Positions 1 through 9,639 of a DNA stretch of 64,000 nt are shown here, piece by piece. Source of the DNA: Peromyscus leucopus (lineage: Eukaryota > Chordata > Mammalia > Rodentia > Cricetidae); assembly GCF_004664715.2 (NCBI RefSeq), contig NC_051065.1:148941826-149005825 (forward strand), written 5' to 3'. The notes under the pieces were generated by a model, which had not been told where the DNA came from, searched no databases, and saw only the letters and a list, made by a program, of their open reading frames with translations. Each line of letters opens with the position of its first letter. Position 1 is the stretch's first letter. A program made the position numbers and the translations under genes.

Positions 1-172
1 AGGTTTTTTGGGGGGTTCTTAACTTGCCAACTTAAACTGAAAAAAGAAAAAAAAATTCATTAAACACCAAGCTGTTGGTACCTGCTCAGCCAGCTGTCTT
101 ATCAATAATCAGGTTAGGCTTCATGTCTTTAAGATCAAAGTTCTCCTATTTTATGTTAAAAATCATAGTTTT
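1..172. other. AT-rich sequence, nothing recognised
   Basis: No repeat terminus, open frame or regulatory motif stands out before the first B1. Confidence 0.5.
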
Positions 173-175
173 AGG

Positions 176-312
176 ATCTGGGAATGCCTTTCATCCCAGG
201 ACTCATGAGGCAGAGGCAGGTGGATCTCTGTGAGTTTGCAGCCAGCCTTGTCTACAGAGAGAGTTCCAGGACAGCCTGAGCCACATAGCGAGACCCTGTC
301 TCAAACAACAGA
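176..312 (+). mobile_element. B1 SINE, old and 5'-truncated
   Basis: Sense-strand B1 body: a diverged promoter region, then AGGCAGAGGCAGGTGGATCT, a GTCTACAGAG block and the GACCCTGTCTCAAA 3' end. The first bases of the consensus are missing. Divergence is high compared with the B1 copies at 9.0 and 54.0 kb. Confidence 0.9.
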
Positions 313-420
313 TTTTTAAAGTACAGAACTTGGATTAAAAAGTGCTATTAAAACATGATCTACCAACAGCCTAGCCTACAACTGACAAGCAAGACCAAAT
401 CTTTGGCATTTTTTAGTTTC

Positions 421-584
421 TTTTTTTTTAATTTATTTTTTAAGTGTTTTGGTGTGAAGATGTCAGATCCTCTGGAACTGGAGTCACAGATGTGTGTGAG
501 CTGCCATGTGGGTGCTGGGAATTGAACCTGGGTCCTCTAGAGGAACAGCCAGTGCTCTTAACCGCTGAGCCATCTCTCCAGCCC
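421..584 (-). mobile_element. B2 SINE
   Basis: Read on the minus strand it starts with the tRNA-like head GGGCTGGAGAGATGGCTCAG followed by the A- and B-box region; on the plus strand the AT-rich tail lies at the left end. T-runs on both sides hide the exact target duplication. Confidence 0.93.
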
Positions 585-929
585 ATTTTTTTTTTTTAAT
601 TTCTATATATGACTGTTTACATGTGTGCTGTTTACATTGTTTGTATTTATGTGTTTACATAGTACCAGATTGGATTATGAGTAATGTTAATTAAAACTTC
701 CAAGTTAACCCAAGTTCCCCTTAGTTCTTAGTGTAATTAGAATTTGAACAAACCAGCAGTCAGAGAAACAGGCTTAGTGGAGATGTTATTGGTTGATCAT
801 TGACTCTCAGCTTTGATACTACATCCAAGAAGCCCCTCTTAGCTGGAAATAAACTGATGAGGATACAAGTCCTGCTCCAGGGTTCAAATCTCCTCTCCCC
901 CTGACAATTTTCCTCATGGAGAAAAGAGC
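585..929. other. AT-rich unique sequence
   Basis: No recognisable repeat or coding sequence. Short open frames here show no family resemblance. Confidence 0.5.
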
Positions 930-937
930 TCCTAGGC

Positions 938-1152
938 CAGTGGTTCTCAACCTTCCTAACACTTAGACCCATTAATACAGTTCCTCAGGTCGTGGTGACC
1001 CCCCATCATAAAATTATTTCATTGTTACTTCATAACTGTAATTTTGCTACTGTTATGAATTGTAATGTAAATATCTGGTATGCAGGATATCTGATATGTG
1101 ATCCCCACCCCACCTCCCAATGAGGTCACAACCCACAGGTTGAGAACCACTG
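938..1152 (+). mobile_element. URR1-type hAT DNA transposon
   Basis: Terminal inverted repeats CAGTGGTTCTCAACC and GGTTGAGAACCACTG bound a 215-bp non-coding element. The flanks TCCTAGGC and TTCTAGAC form an imperfect 8-bp target duplication, the size used by hAT elements. A non-autonomous element of the rodent URR1 (Charlie-like) family. Orientation is given relative to the other two copies. Confidence 0.9.
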
Positions 1153-1160
1153 TTCTAGAC

Positions 1161-2249
1161 TCTACTATTTCTACAGTCTGAAGATTGGAACTGTGACTAA
1201 GCCCTTTCTAATTAAGAAACTGAGTCTTAAGTCAATTTTATTTAAAAATCTATCTCTATCAGCTTTATCTCGGTGTTACATAACAGTTAAAATTTTAAAG
1301 TTTGTTTTTCAATACTGGCATAACTGACCTTTTGGTCTTAAATACAACTTGAAGGTCAATACTAAAGTGGACAAAGATCCATTAATTTTGCTCCTATCTT
1401 AAGTCAACTAGGTCTCAGGAGACTAAGATATCTTTCAAAATATCCCAAAGCTTTGACAAATCATCTGTCTTCTTGATCAGGGAGGCTACGGAGCCCCAGA
1501 TGGTGAACTTTATCCAGTGTACAATTCTATGAAGAGGAAAGTCAACAAAGGGGGACATGTCCCCTCTTCCAAAGGACACAGCATGGTCACTAAATTTTAA
1601 AAAGAAAAACAATAATTAAGGCCTTATACAAGGCTTTCAGTTAAACCCTGTGTATGAGCTAATGATATACCAGACAGAATAGTCACAGATCCCCCTCCCA
1701 ACTATAATACAAAAAGGCTCCATTTGTAGATGTATTTTCAGGTGAAATTATCTAAGTTTATCCGTAGTTGTGCCTTGGTGTTTCATTATTTCTCCTTTGA
1801 CTAGATTTGTAACCAACAGTTATGACCTTACACAATATTCCTTTAGTCTTTTGCACGTCAATCAAATTTCTTCTTAAAAGTGTTCCCTTGTGCCTCAGAA
1901 GCTGGTCAGCCTCCCCCTCCACCCACTCACACCCTACCTCTCAGGCAGGTGCCACTCTGCTGAAGGAATGTGTGATGGAGAGGTGGGAAAGACAGAAGAG
2001 CATGTACTGTAGAGCAGCCAAACGGAGAGGCAATGGCGGTGACAGGTGTGAGAGCTGGCCGAGGTTGACAGTGGAACAAGGCATTGCCCAGGGGAGTTGG
2101 CAGGGTGCTGTGGAGTATCCTAGAGCTTATGCAGACACGGACTCAGCCCTCTGTAAAATCCACCCGGCCACAGGATCACAGCAACTGAGGCCCAGAATGA
2201 GGAAAAGTTGACCTTCTAGATTGGACCTCCTTGAAGGACTACTCTGGCT
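1161..2249. other. Unique sequence, no recognised gene
   Basis: About 1.1 kb with no clear repeat. A 129-codon frame at 1822-2211 is low in complexity and matches nothing I know. A 65-codon minus frame at 1415-1612 is also unrecognised. Confidence 0.45.
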
Positions 2250-2363
2250 GTGATGCTGCTAAGGGCCATGTGCGTCTGTGGTCCTATTGCAGTTGGGGTC
2301 TATGTTGATGTCTGTGGCTCATGTGAAGCACCCAAAGGCCATGTGGTTGTCTGTGGTCTGTGC

Positions 2364-2675
2364 TGTAGATGGATTTTTTCTATTATTAATTATGACAGCT
2401 CTGCCTTAGCTTAGGCTTATTCCTAACTAGTTCTTATAACTTACATTAGCCCATGTTTTTAATCTGTGTTCTTTTACATGGCTCAGTTACCTCATCTCTG
2501 TACCGCCTGTCCTGTTTCCTCTGCTCTGGCTGGCGACTCCCTTTCTTCCTCCCAGCATTCTCTCTCTGCTAGAAGTCCCAACTACCTCTCCTGCCTAACT
2601 ATTGGCCGTTTATTACACCAATTACCAGCTTTTTATTACAACAATCCATCTTCACAGTGTACAAATATCCCAGTA
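2364..2675 (-). mobile_element. Class II (ERVK-like) solo LTR
   Basis: Resembles the LTRs of the provirus at 31.6-35.8 kb: on the plus strand it starts TGTAGATGGATTTTTT and ends near CACAGTGTACAAATATCCCA. Flanks CTGTGC and CTATGT give a degraded 6-bp target duplication. It splits the surrounding repeat, so it is the younger of the two. Confidence 0.7.
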
Positions 2676-2954
2676 CTATGTTGCAGCCTGAAGCCATGTT
2701 GATGTCTGAGGGTCATGTGGCTGTCAGGGGCCATATTGATGTGAATGGCCACACTGCCACCCGAGGCCATATTGATGTCCATGGAATGGGCTGCCTCTAG
2801 GGCCTTGTCTGGATCCATGGTCCTACTGTGGCCAGGGCCCATGTTCATGGTCTGTGTTGTCAACAGAAGCCCATGATCTGTGCTCCCACTGACTGTGAAG
2901 AGCAAGGAAACTACTTTGGCAGAAAGGGGGACATGGAAGGCTTCTGTCACAACC

Positions 2955-2993
2955 CCTACTCCCACCCCAACCCCCAGCCCCCACCCCCCAAAA
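2955..2993 (+). repeat. C-rich tract (G4/i-motif-prone)
   Basis: Runs of three to six C separated by one to three bases within the unclassified repeat; the complementary strand meets the usual G-quadruplex pattern. Confidence 0.6.
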
Positions 2994-3290
2994 AAGTACC
3001 AGCCTAAAAAGGAAGCCATCAAAGAGAATTTCTTAAATATTGTGGTAAGGATGCTGAAGTGATGGTCTCTCTCAAGGGTGCAGGTAAAGAAGAACCCAGT
3101 TTTCTTTAGGGGGCTGGCCACTGGGACTTGGACCATGCTCCAGTGAGTATTTGGACAACACAAATTGGGCTTGTTTGGAAGAGGAGGTCATAAAGGCAAG
3201 GGATGGACATAGAAGGACTGGGAAGTGAGTGTCATCAGGGTGTGTGATGTGAAATTCCCAAAGAATCAATAAAAAAAACTGTTTTGGAAA

Positions 3291-3766
3291 AAAAAAGTGT
3301 TCCTTTGTATCTCTCCACATTCTTAATATTTCTCTCTGTGTATCTCTCTCTGTCTCTCTATCTCTGTCTCTCTCCTTCTCTCTGCACATTTTAATAACCC
3401 CTGAGAGCAAAGTACAAAGGAAGTGTCTCTTGGAACAGACATAGTCATAATTGGCACAATCCTGTTACTTTTTCCAAAACTTGTATTTCAATCTTGTAAA
3501 AATTTGGTCTTCTATGATACACAATTATTTCAAACTAAAATTCTGATATTATGGTGATTTCAGGCAGTTATTACTACTGGAGAGCCTTGTCTCCAACAAA
3601 CAGGCGAGACAGGGGAAGAGTCCTGTGGTCTCTCGTAGGCAAGGACTATGCCCTCATCAGCATGGAAGTGGTTATACAAGGCTGAATGACCATCACCCTT
3701 CTGTTCCCCAAAAGGAATGTGGCACCACAGTTCTCAGGGGCATATTGAGTCAGGAGAATGGGGAAC
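3291..3766. other. Unique sequence with a TC-rich stretch
   Basis: 3320-3390 is TC-rich low-complexity sequence. The rest is unrecognised. Confidence 0.5.
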
Positions 3767-3771
3767 AGGGT

Positions 3772-4191
3772 TGTGCTGGCTAATTTATGTCAACTTGACA
3801 CAAGCTAGAGTCATCAGAGAGGAGGGACTCTGAATTGAAAAGATACCTCCACAAGATCAGGCTGCAGGCAAGCCGGTAGAGCATTTTCTTAATTAGTGAT
3901 TGATGTGGGAGGGCCTGGCCCATTGTGGGTAGAGCCACCCCTGGGCTGGTGGTCCTGAGTTCTATAATAAAGCAGACTGAGTAAGTCATAGGAAACAAGC
4001 CATTCAGCAGCTTCATTCCATGGCCTCTGCATCAGCTCCTGCCTCCAGGTTCCTGCCCTGCTTGAGTTCCTGTCCTCACTGCTTTTGATGATGAAATGGA
4101 TGTAGAACTGTGAGTGAAATAAACCCTTTCCTCTCCAAGTTTCTTTTGGTCATGGTGACTCATCAAAGCCATAGTAACCCTAACTATGACA
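3772..4191 (+). mobile_element. ORR1-type MaLR LTR
   Basis: Begins TGTGCTGGCTAATTTATGTC with CAACTTGACACAAGCTAGAG just inside, and ends in a polyadenylation-like AAATAAACCC followed by CCCTAACTATGACA. AGGGT lies at both ends (3767-3771, 4191-4195), in keeping with the 5-bp duplications of ERVL/MaLR elements. The ORR1 label is from memory; the MaLR class is firmer. Confidence 0.75.
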
Positions 4192-4241
4192 GGGTAGAAG
4201 AGGGGACTCCAAAAATTAACATATTCTGGAACCCCTTAGCC

Positions 4242-4470
4242 CAGTGGTTCTCAACCTTCCTAATGCTGCTGCAGCCCTTTAATACAGTTCCTCATGTTGT
4301 GGTGACCCCCCAACCATAAAATTATCTTCATGGCTACTTCATAACTGTAATTTTGCTACTGTTAGGAATCATAGTGTGAATATCTGTGTTTTCTGATGGT
4401 CTTAAGTGACCCCTGTGAAAGGGTTATTCAACCTCCAAAGGGGTCATGAGCCATAGGTTGAGAATCACTT
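4242..4470 (+). mobile_element. URR1-type hAT DNA transposon, exact 8-bp TSD
   Basis: Same element as at 938, with inverted ends CAGTGGTTCTCAACC and GGTTGAGAATCACT. Flanking CCTTAGCC at 4234-4241 and 4471-4478 is identical, an intact 8-bp hAT target duplication. Confidence 0.95.
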
Positions 4471-4744
4471 CCTTAGCCTGTTGGGTTTAATTCAACTGAA
4501 AGAGCATGCTCAAAAAAGAGCCCAGTTGTATGAACTTGGGAGAAGTGGGTAATATGTAAATGATGCATGAAATGTCATTTAACGCCCTGCCCTGCCATTT
4601 TCTTTTGCATTCTCCAAACACATCTGTATTTCTGTAGTGAACCATCTCTTTTCCTGTAACCATCCAGATCTGTGAAATGCACCATAAAGAGACTCAAGGA
4701 GCTAGAAACTCCAGCAGCTGCACCGTAGACTCAAGCCCACAGCT

Positions 4745-4884
4745 ATGACAAGAGAGCAACTTGTGCGAGTCAGTCCTCTGCTTTCACTCCACCAGGTGGG
4801 TCCCAGAGCTGCAGCTCAGGGTGTCAGCATTGACAGCAAGTGCCAACATCTGCCAACATCTGCAGAGCCATCTGACTGGCCCCA
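4745..4884 (-). mobile_element. B3/B4-class SINE fragment
   Basis: Minus-strand relic ending (plus-strand view) in GAGCCATCTGACTGGCCC, matching the reversed tRNA-like head of B2/B3/B4 SINEs, with a CCACCAGGTGGGTCCCAGAG segment upstream. It contains a local duplication of TGCCAACATC. Confidence 0.65.
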
Positions 4885-5240
4885 GGAAGTGTTCTCAAAG
4901 AGCAAGAATGCATTTCTCTCTGTCCTGGCTGTCTTGTTGGTGACTACAATGCAGACAGATGGCTTCGGGGAAAGAGTTATCTTGACCATCATGCAGAAGT
5001 TATAAATTAAAGATGTCAGAATCAGAGGACAGAAGAAACCTCCATCACTCAGGATATCAGAGCTGTCAACAAGAGAATGTAGTTATTACACTAGAGTGAT
5101 GATTGATGTTATGTATAACTTGCCAAAGCCACAGTGCCAAGATATTTGGTCAGATAATTTTCTGAATGTTTCTGGGAAGATATTCTTTTTATGAGATTAA
5201 TACTAATACTTATGGATTTTAAGTGAACAAAAGAAAGCAG
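4885..5240. other. AT-rich sequence, nothing recognised
   Basis: No repeat boundary or coding similarity seen. Confidence 0.45.
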
Positions 5241-5739
5241 TATATTAATTCTTTATCTTATTGCTATAATAAGCATTTGAATAAAGCAACTACAGGAAGG
5301 AAGAAGTAAAGGAAGGAAGGGAGGGAGAGAGGGAGGGAAGGAGGAAGGAAGGAAGGAAGGAAGGAAGGAAGGAAGGAAGGAGGGAGGGAGGAAGGAAGGA
5401 AGGAAGGAAGGAAGGAAGGAAGGAAGGAAGGAAGGAAGGAGTGTTTTGTGGCCCACAGTTTGAGGGGATATACTGCATCACGTGGGGAAGACATATCAAT
5501 GGTAGCTAGTCACATTGCATCTACAGTTAGGAAGAGAGAGATGTTCATGGTAAGCCACTTTCTAATTTTTACTTTTTTGTTTATCACAGGCCCCCAGACC
5601 ATAGAACTGTGTTGCACATATTCGGAGTGGGTCTTCCCTCCTCATCCAAACCTCTCTGGAGATGCTCTTATGTACTCAGAGGCACGTTTTCCCAGGTGAT
5701 CAAACCCAGTCAAGCCAACAGTGAAGACCAACCATCACA
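5241..5739 (-). mobile_element. Degraded MaLR-like LTR holding a microsatellite
   Basis: The left part (TTGCTATAATAAGCATTTGA) and the right part (CACAGTTTGAGGGGATATAC, ending GACCAACCATCACA) match the layout of the minus-strand MaLR-like copies at 43.2 and 56.6 kb. A GGAA-rich array at 5295-5441 separates them. Confidence 0.55.
5295..5441 (+). repeat. (GGAA)n microsatellite, about 147 bp
   Basis: Nearly pure GGAA tetranucleotides with GGGA interruptions. Predicted proteins across it are low-complexity artefacts. Long GGAA arrays can bind ETS factors in other mammals, but nothing here shows such use. Confidence 0.95.
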
Positions 5740-5925
5740 GCAGGCTTCACCAATCAGCTAAGACCTGGACCGAGCAACAGATGGTTTCTGTAAACAAGAA
5801 ATAGCTTTTCTAGCAGATGGCATTGGCCCTGGGTCTGGAATTAGATCTCCAACTCTAAGTCCTGCCCTGTATGGTTTGGATTTGTCACACTGCATAATAC
5901 AAGCTAATTCCTTAAAATATGTATT

Positions 5926-6008
5926 ACACACACACACACACACACACACATACAGGCATACACATACGCACACACACACTCACATGCAGAAACACACACA
6001 TGCACACG
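5926..6008 (+). repeat. (CA)n microsatellite, imperfect
   Basis: About 25 bp of pure CA followed by CA with ATA, GCA and TCA interruptions. Confidence 0.93.
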
Positions 6009-6925
6009 TATTTATTCACTATTGGACTGTTCTCTGGAGAACCCTGAAGGATAGATTAGGTGAAAAGAATGGGGTGTTGATGTTACTCCAAAATTATACA
6101 TTGAACTCCTAGACTCAAAGAGGACTGGATTGAGATGGGAAGCCTCTGGGAGTAACTAAGGTATGAAGGTGGAGCCTCATGAATGCATGCCTTTGTAGAA
6201 TATGACCAGGCAAGACCCCTTATCCTTCCTGTTTAAGAACATTTGAGATGACATTAACTTTAAGGCAGGAAGAGAGTCCATACTAGATACCAAATCTGCC
6301 TTTATCTTGCACTCCCTAGTCTCTAGACCTGAGAGAACTAAATTCTGTTGCTTATAAAGCACCTAGTATGTGATTTTATTATGACAGCTTCATAGAATAA
6401 GGTACCGGGTACAGAGCATTGTCCTCTGAACCAGTCAAGACGTGTCACATCTTTAGGATGGGAGAGGGGTGGTTGGTGAGACTAGCATTGCCCTGGTTTT
6501 CACTTCTGGTTCCAAGCACCTGCACTCTTTGCTTTGAACACTTGTGTTTACAGACCAGCTCTCCTCTAAGAGTATCCGAATCCCTTTCATCTGACCCAAG
6601 CTTGAACTCTCAGAAATGTCTCCAGTCTCATCAGGATGTCTAGCTCCCGCCACTGTTCCTTGGCTGCACTTTTTAGTATAGTTGCCAAAAAGCTGCTCCC
6701 GAATGTGTGGGACCTTAATCATTCATACGTGGGGATCTTGACGAAGCCAGACTCCCTGTCAAAAGAAAACGATCAAAGTCAGAGACGAAAGCTGCTATCT
6801 CACTCAGTGTTTGCCAAGATCTCCTCTGGTCTTCTGTTGTGCACCTCCTTTTAGTCCACCCTTGGGGACACAGTCCTCCCTACTTCTCTTTCCTCCAGAT
6901 ATCCTGACTGGATGGTAGACATTCC
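6009..6925. other. Unique sequence, nothing recognised
   Basis: No repeat ends and no recognised protein in either strand. The frames present are short. Confidence 0.45.
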
Positions 6926-7004
6926 TTTTTTCCGTGGGGGGATCAAAGTCAGAGCCTCGCACTTGCCAGGCAGGGGTTCGTCCACTGAGCTACACCCCCA
7001 CCCT
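6926..7004 (-). mobile_element. ID-like (tRNA-Ala-derived) SINE relic
   Basis: On the minus strand it reads GGGTGTAGCTCAGTGGACGA, then GCCTGGCAAGTGCGAGG, then GATCCCCC: the A box, anticodon region and B box of an ID-type SINE. No clear tail or target duplication remains. Confidence 0.7.
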
Positions 7005-7027
7005 GGACTTGCTCTCCTAAACACCCA

Positions 7028-8160
7028 CAGATATGTGGATATCCATGGTCTAAGTTACCACCAAAGGCCAGTGCAGATGTCTGTGGTCGGTGTTGCAGCC
7101 TGAAACCATAATGATGTCCATGGGCCATGTTGCTGCCAGGGGCCATACTGATCTGAGTGGCCTATGCTGCCACCTAAGACCATGGTGATGTGTGGGCCCG
7201 TGCTGCCACTGAGGGCCATGTCTGGGTCTATGGTCCTGGTACAGCAGGGGACTCGTTTGTGGTCTGTGCTGTCACCAGAAGCCAAGTGGAGGCCCATGAC
7301 TTCGAAGGACAAGGAGACCACTTTTGCAGTGGTCCATGACTGCAGAGACACAGTGGAGAGGAAGAAACATGGAAGGCTTCTGTGACAACCTCTGTGGAGC
7401 TAGAGTTTCCCTGCTTTGCCCACAGTCAGGACAAATCTCTGTCCCCCGCCAGTCCCACAGCCACTCAGACCCAACCAAGTAAACACAGAGACTTATACTG
7501 CATACAAACTGTATGGCCGTGGCAGGCTTCTTGCTAACTGTTCTTATATCTTAAATTAATCCATTTCTATAAATCTATACCTTGCCACGTGCCTTGTGGC
7601 TTACCAGAGTCTTTACATGTTGCTTGTCATGGCGGCAGCTGGCAGTGTCTCCCTGCCTCAGCCTTCCGCTTCCCAGAATTCTCCTCTCTCCTTGTCCCAC
7701 CTACTTCCTGCCTGGCCACTGGCCAATCAGTGTTTTATTTATTGACCAATCAGAGCAATTTGACATACAGACCATCCCACAGCACCTCTGCCCCACCAAC
7801 ACTCCCCAAAAGTAACAGCCTATACAAGAAGCCACTGAAGAGAATTCAAAAGTGTGAATGAGATGCTGAAGAGCAGATCTCCACAATTGGTGGCTTCTGG
7901 TGGAGGTGTGGAAGAGGAAGGACTCAGTTCTATTTAAGGGGCAGACACTAAGAATGTGACCATGCTCCAGCAACCATATAGATAACACGAAGCTGACTTT
8001 CTTTCTTTCTTCATTTTTTCTTTCTTCCTTTTTCTTTCCTTTTTTTTCAAACTTCTTTTGGTGAGAAAGGTGGCAAGCAGGAAGGACTACATAGGGATTC
8101 TGATTGGGTACATGATGTGGAACTTCCAGAGAATCATTAAAACTGTTATGTGGGGGAAAA
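7028..8160 (+). repeat. Unclassified rodent repeat, copy 2 (split)
   Basis: Second copy of the repeat at 2250-3290: internal GGCCATGTT-like units, the shared GGAAGGCTTCTGTGACAACC stretch, GACCATGCTCCAG and a terminal AATCATTAAAACTGTTATG. A solo LTR at 7395-7784 splits it at a different point from copy 1. A TTTC-rich microsatellite at 7998-8050 sits near its 3' end. Confidence 0.75.
7395..7784 (-). mobile_element. Class II solo LTR, exact 6-bp TSD
   Basis: A 390-bp LTR reading, on the minus strand, TGCTGTGGGATGGTCTG to TAGCTCCA (TG...CA ends). Identical CCTCTG flanks at 7389-7394 and 7785-7790 give a perfect 6-bp target duplication, typical of ERVK-like elements. No internal region remains, so it is an LTR-LTR recombination product. 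Related copies lie at 8800, 25535, 48415 and 53614. Confidence 0.9.
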
Positions 8161-8305
8161 AAATACTAAATTGCTCATTAAAAGCACACAGGAGACAGCT
8201 CTGGAGGGAGGGGGGCATGAGAGAAGGAGAGGGTAATGGGGAGAGAAATGTGAGCAAACTGCAAAGACACACATATATGAAAATGCCTTAATTTTGCATG
8301 ATACC

Positions 8306-8473
8306 TTTTTTTGGTTTTGTTTTTTGTTTTTTTGAGACAGGGTTTCTCTGTGTAGTTTTTGTGCCTGTCCTGGTGCTCACTCTGTAGACCAGGCTGGCCT
8401 TGAACTCACAGAGATCTACCTGCCTCTGCCTCCAGGTGCTGGGATTAAAGGCATGCACCACCGCTGCCTGGCT
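8306..8473 (-). mobile_element. B1 SINE with TSD
   Basis: A nearly complete B1: T-rich tail at the left, GAGACAGGGTTTCTCTGTGT, ending CACCGCTGCCTGGCT. Flanks GCATGATAC (8297) and GCATAATAC (8474) are a near-exact target duplication. Confidence 0.93.
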
Positions 8474-8799
8474 GCATAATACATTTTTAACAGTACTAAA
8501 AAACACTTAAGTGGTAAATGTTACAGTTGGCAAAATAATCTGTTATTCAAGCTAACATCAGTAAAAAGTTACACAAAATTTCCTAGGATGCCCTATGGAG
8601 TCATAAAGAGGATGCAGCAGTACATGTTGCTGTAGAAAAGGCCAATGAGCGCCTCACGAAGTGCATCCCCATAGATCCAGTTGTTGATGTGTAGGTGATA
8701 GGAGATAAGAGCTTCAGGGGGAGCAAACGGCAGACAGGAGGTCTACCAAGGCCAGACTGTCCATATAAACCACAGCAGGGTGTGTTGTTGTTGCTGTGG

Positions 8800-9358
8800 T
8801 GCTGTGGGATGTTCTGTATGTTAAATGTGTTGCTCTGCTTGGTTAATAAATAAAACACTGATTGGCCAGTAGCCAGGCAGGAAGTATAGGCAGAACAGGG
8901 AGAGAGGAGAATTCTGGGAAGTGGAAGGTTGAGTCAGAGAGATGCTACCAGCTTCCACCATGACAAGTGAGATATAAGGTACCAGTAAGCCACAAGCCAT
9001 GTAGCAACTTATAGACTAATAGAAATGGGTTGCCGGGCAGTGGTGGCGCACGCCTTTAATCCTAGCACTTGGGAGGCGGAGCCAGGCTGATCTCTGTGAG
9101 TTCGAGGCCAGCCTGGGCTACCAAGTGAGTCCCAGGAAAGGCGCAAAGCTACACAGAGAAACCAAAAAAAAAAAAAAAAAAAAAAAAGGGGTTAATTTAA
9201 GATATAAGAACAGCTAGCTAGAAGCCTGCTACAGTCATACAGTTTATAAGTAATGTAAGTCTCTGTGTGTTTACTTGGTTGGGTCTGAACAGCTGCAGGA
9301 CTGGCAGGTGAGAGAGATTTGTCCTGACTGTGGGCCAGGCAGGAAAACTCTAGCTACA
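8800..9358 (+). mobile_element. Class II solo LTR, exact 6-bp TSD, carrying a B1
   Basis: Starts TGCTGTGGGATGTTCTG, holds AATAAATAAAACACTGATTG, and ends GGAAAACTCTAGCTACA. Identical CTGTGG at 8794-8799 and 9359-9364 is an exact 6-bp duplication. A B1 occupies 9032-9187; without it the LTR is about 400 bp. It sits inside the PAR2 relic. Confidence 0.92.
9032..9187 (+). mobile_element. Young B1 SINE nested in the LTR
   Basis: Full-length body from GCCGGGCAGTGGTGGCGCAC to GCTACACAGAGAAACC with a pure A tail of about 24. The LTR sequence GGGTT is repeated on both sides (short visible duplication). The GGAAAGGCGCAAAGCTACAC variant is one I associate with cricetid B1s. Confidence 0.95.
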
Positions 9359-9639
9359 CTGTGGTGGTGGTGGTTGTTGTTGTTGTTAAAAGGAATCCAT
9401 AGGGCCTTGCCATTACTGGGCAAACCAATCACAAATACGATGGCGCAGACCATTGGAAGAAAGATGGTGGTGAAGATGGAGATAGAAAACTCATCCATGC
9501 TCTGACTTCAGGTCTTCACAACAGCCCCAACACCAGACAGGCTTATAATCCACCATCACTGGCTCAGAACTTGGAGAGCAGCATGCCCCCTGCCCCTAAC
9601 AGGAGCCTCTGTGCACGTCCCCAGGCAGGATCCTTTTCA

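Larger units (their letters stand above)
2250..3290 (+). repeat. Unclassified rodent repeat, copy 1 (split)
   Basis: Contains degenerate internal repetition of a unit like GGCCATGTTGATGTCTGTGG, then a unique body, then AATCAATAAAAAAAACTG at the right end, as expected for a polyadenylated retroelement. A second copy lies at 7028-8160. A solo LTR at 2364-2675 interrupts it. I do not know a firm family name. Confidence 0.75.
8583..9535 (-). pseudogene. F2RL1: Relic of protease-activated receptor 2 (F2RL1-like GPCR)
   Basis: Broken copy of a PAR2-type thrombin/trypsin receptor gene, read right to left. Around 9500-9390 the minus strand encodes MDEFSISI, then FLPMVCAIVFVIGLPSNG and KALW, matching the extracellular stem and first transmembrane helix of PAR2. 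After an LTR insertion, 8770-8740 gives HPAVVYMDSLALVDLLS (intracellular loop 1 and helix 2), and about 8725-8600 gives ISYHLHINNWIYGDAL and then NMYCCILFM (loop 1 and helix 3). The two blocks are in different frames because of small indels near 8725. A deletion after ILFMT joins distant sequence and creates a stop, and nothing beyond helix 3 is found. The dibasic loop has become an Asn/His microsatellite (CAA and CAC runs near 9360-9390). The main coding exon of F2RL1 carries most of the protein, so retrocopy and genomic duplication cannot be told apart; no poly(A) is visible. PAR1, PAR3 and PAR4 fit less well at IVFVIGLPSNG. Non-functional. Confidence 0.85.

Noticed and set aside
2636..3163. 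175-codon minus frame
   Set aside because: Lies inside the unclassified repeat and runs through the C-rich tract (Gly/Val stretch); an artefact of repetitive DNA.
5253..5499. Pro/Ser/Leu-rich frames on the minus strand
   Set aside because: Direct translation of the GGAA microsatellite in three frames.
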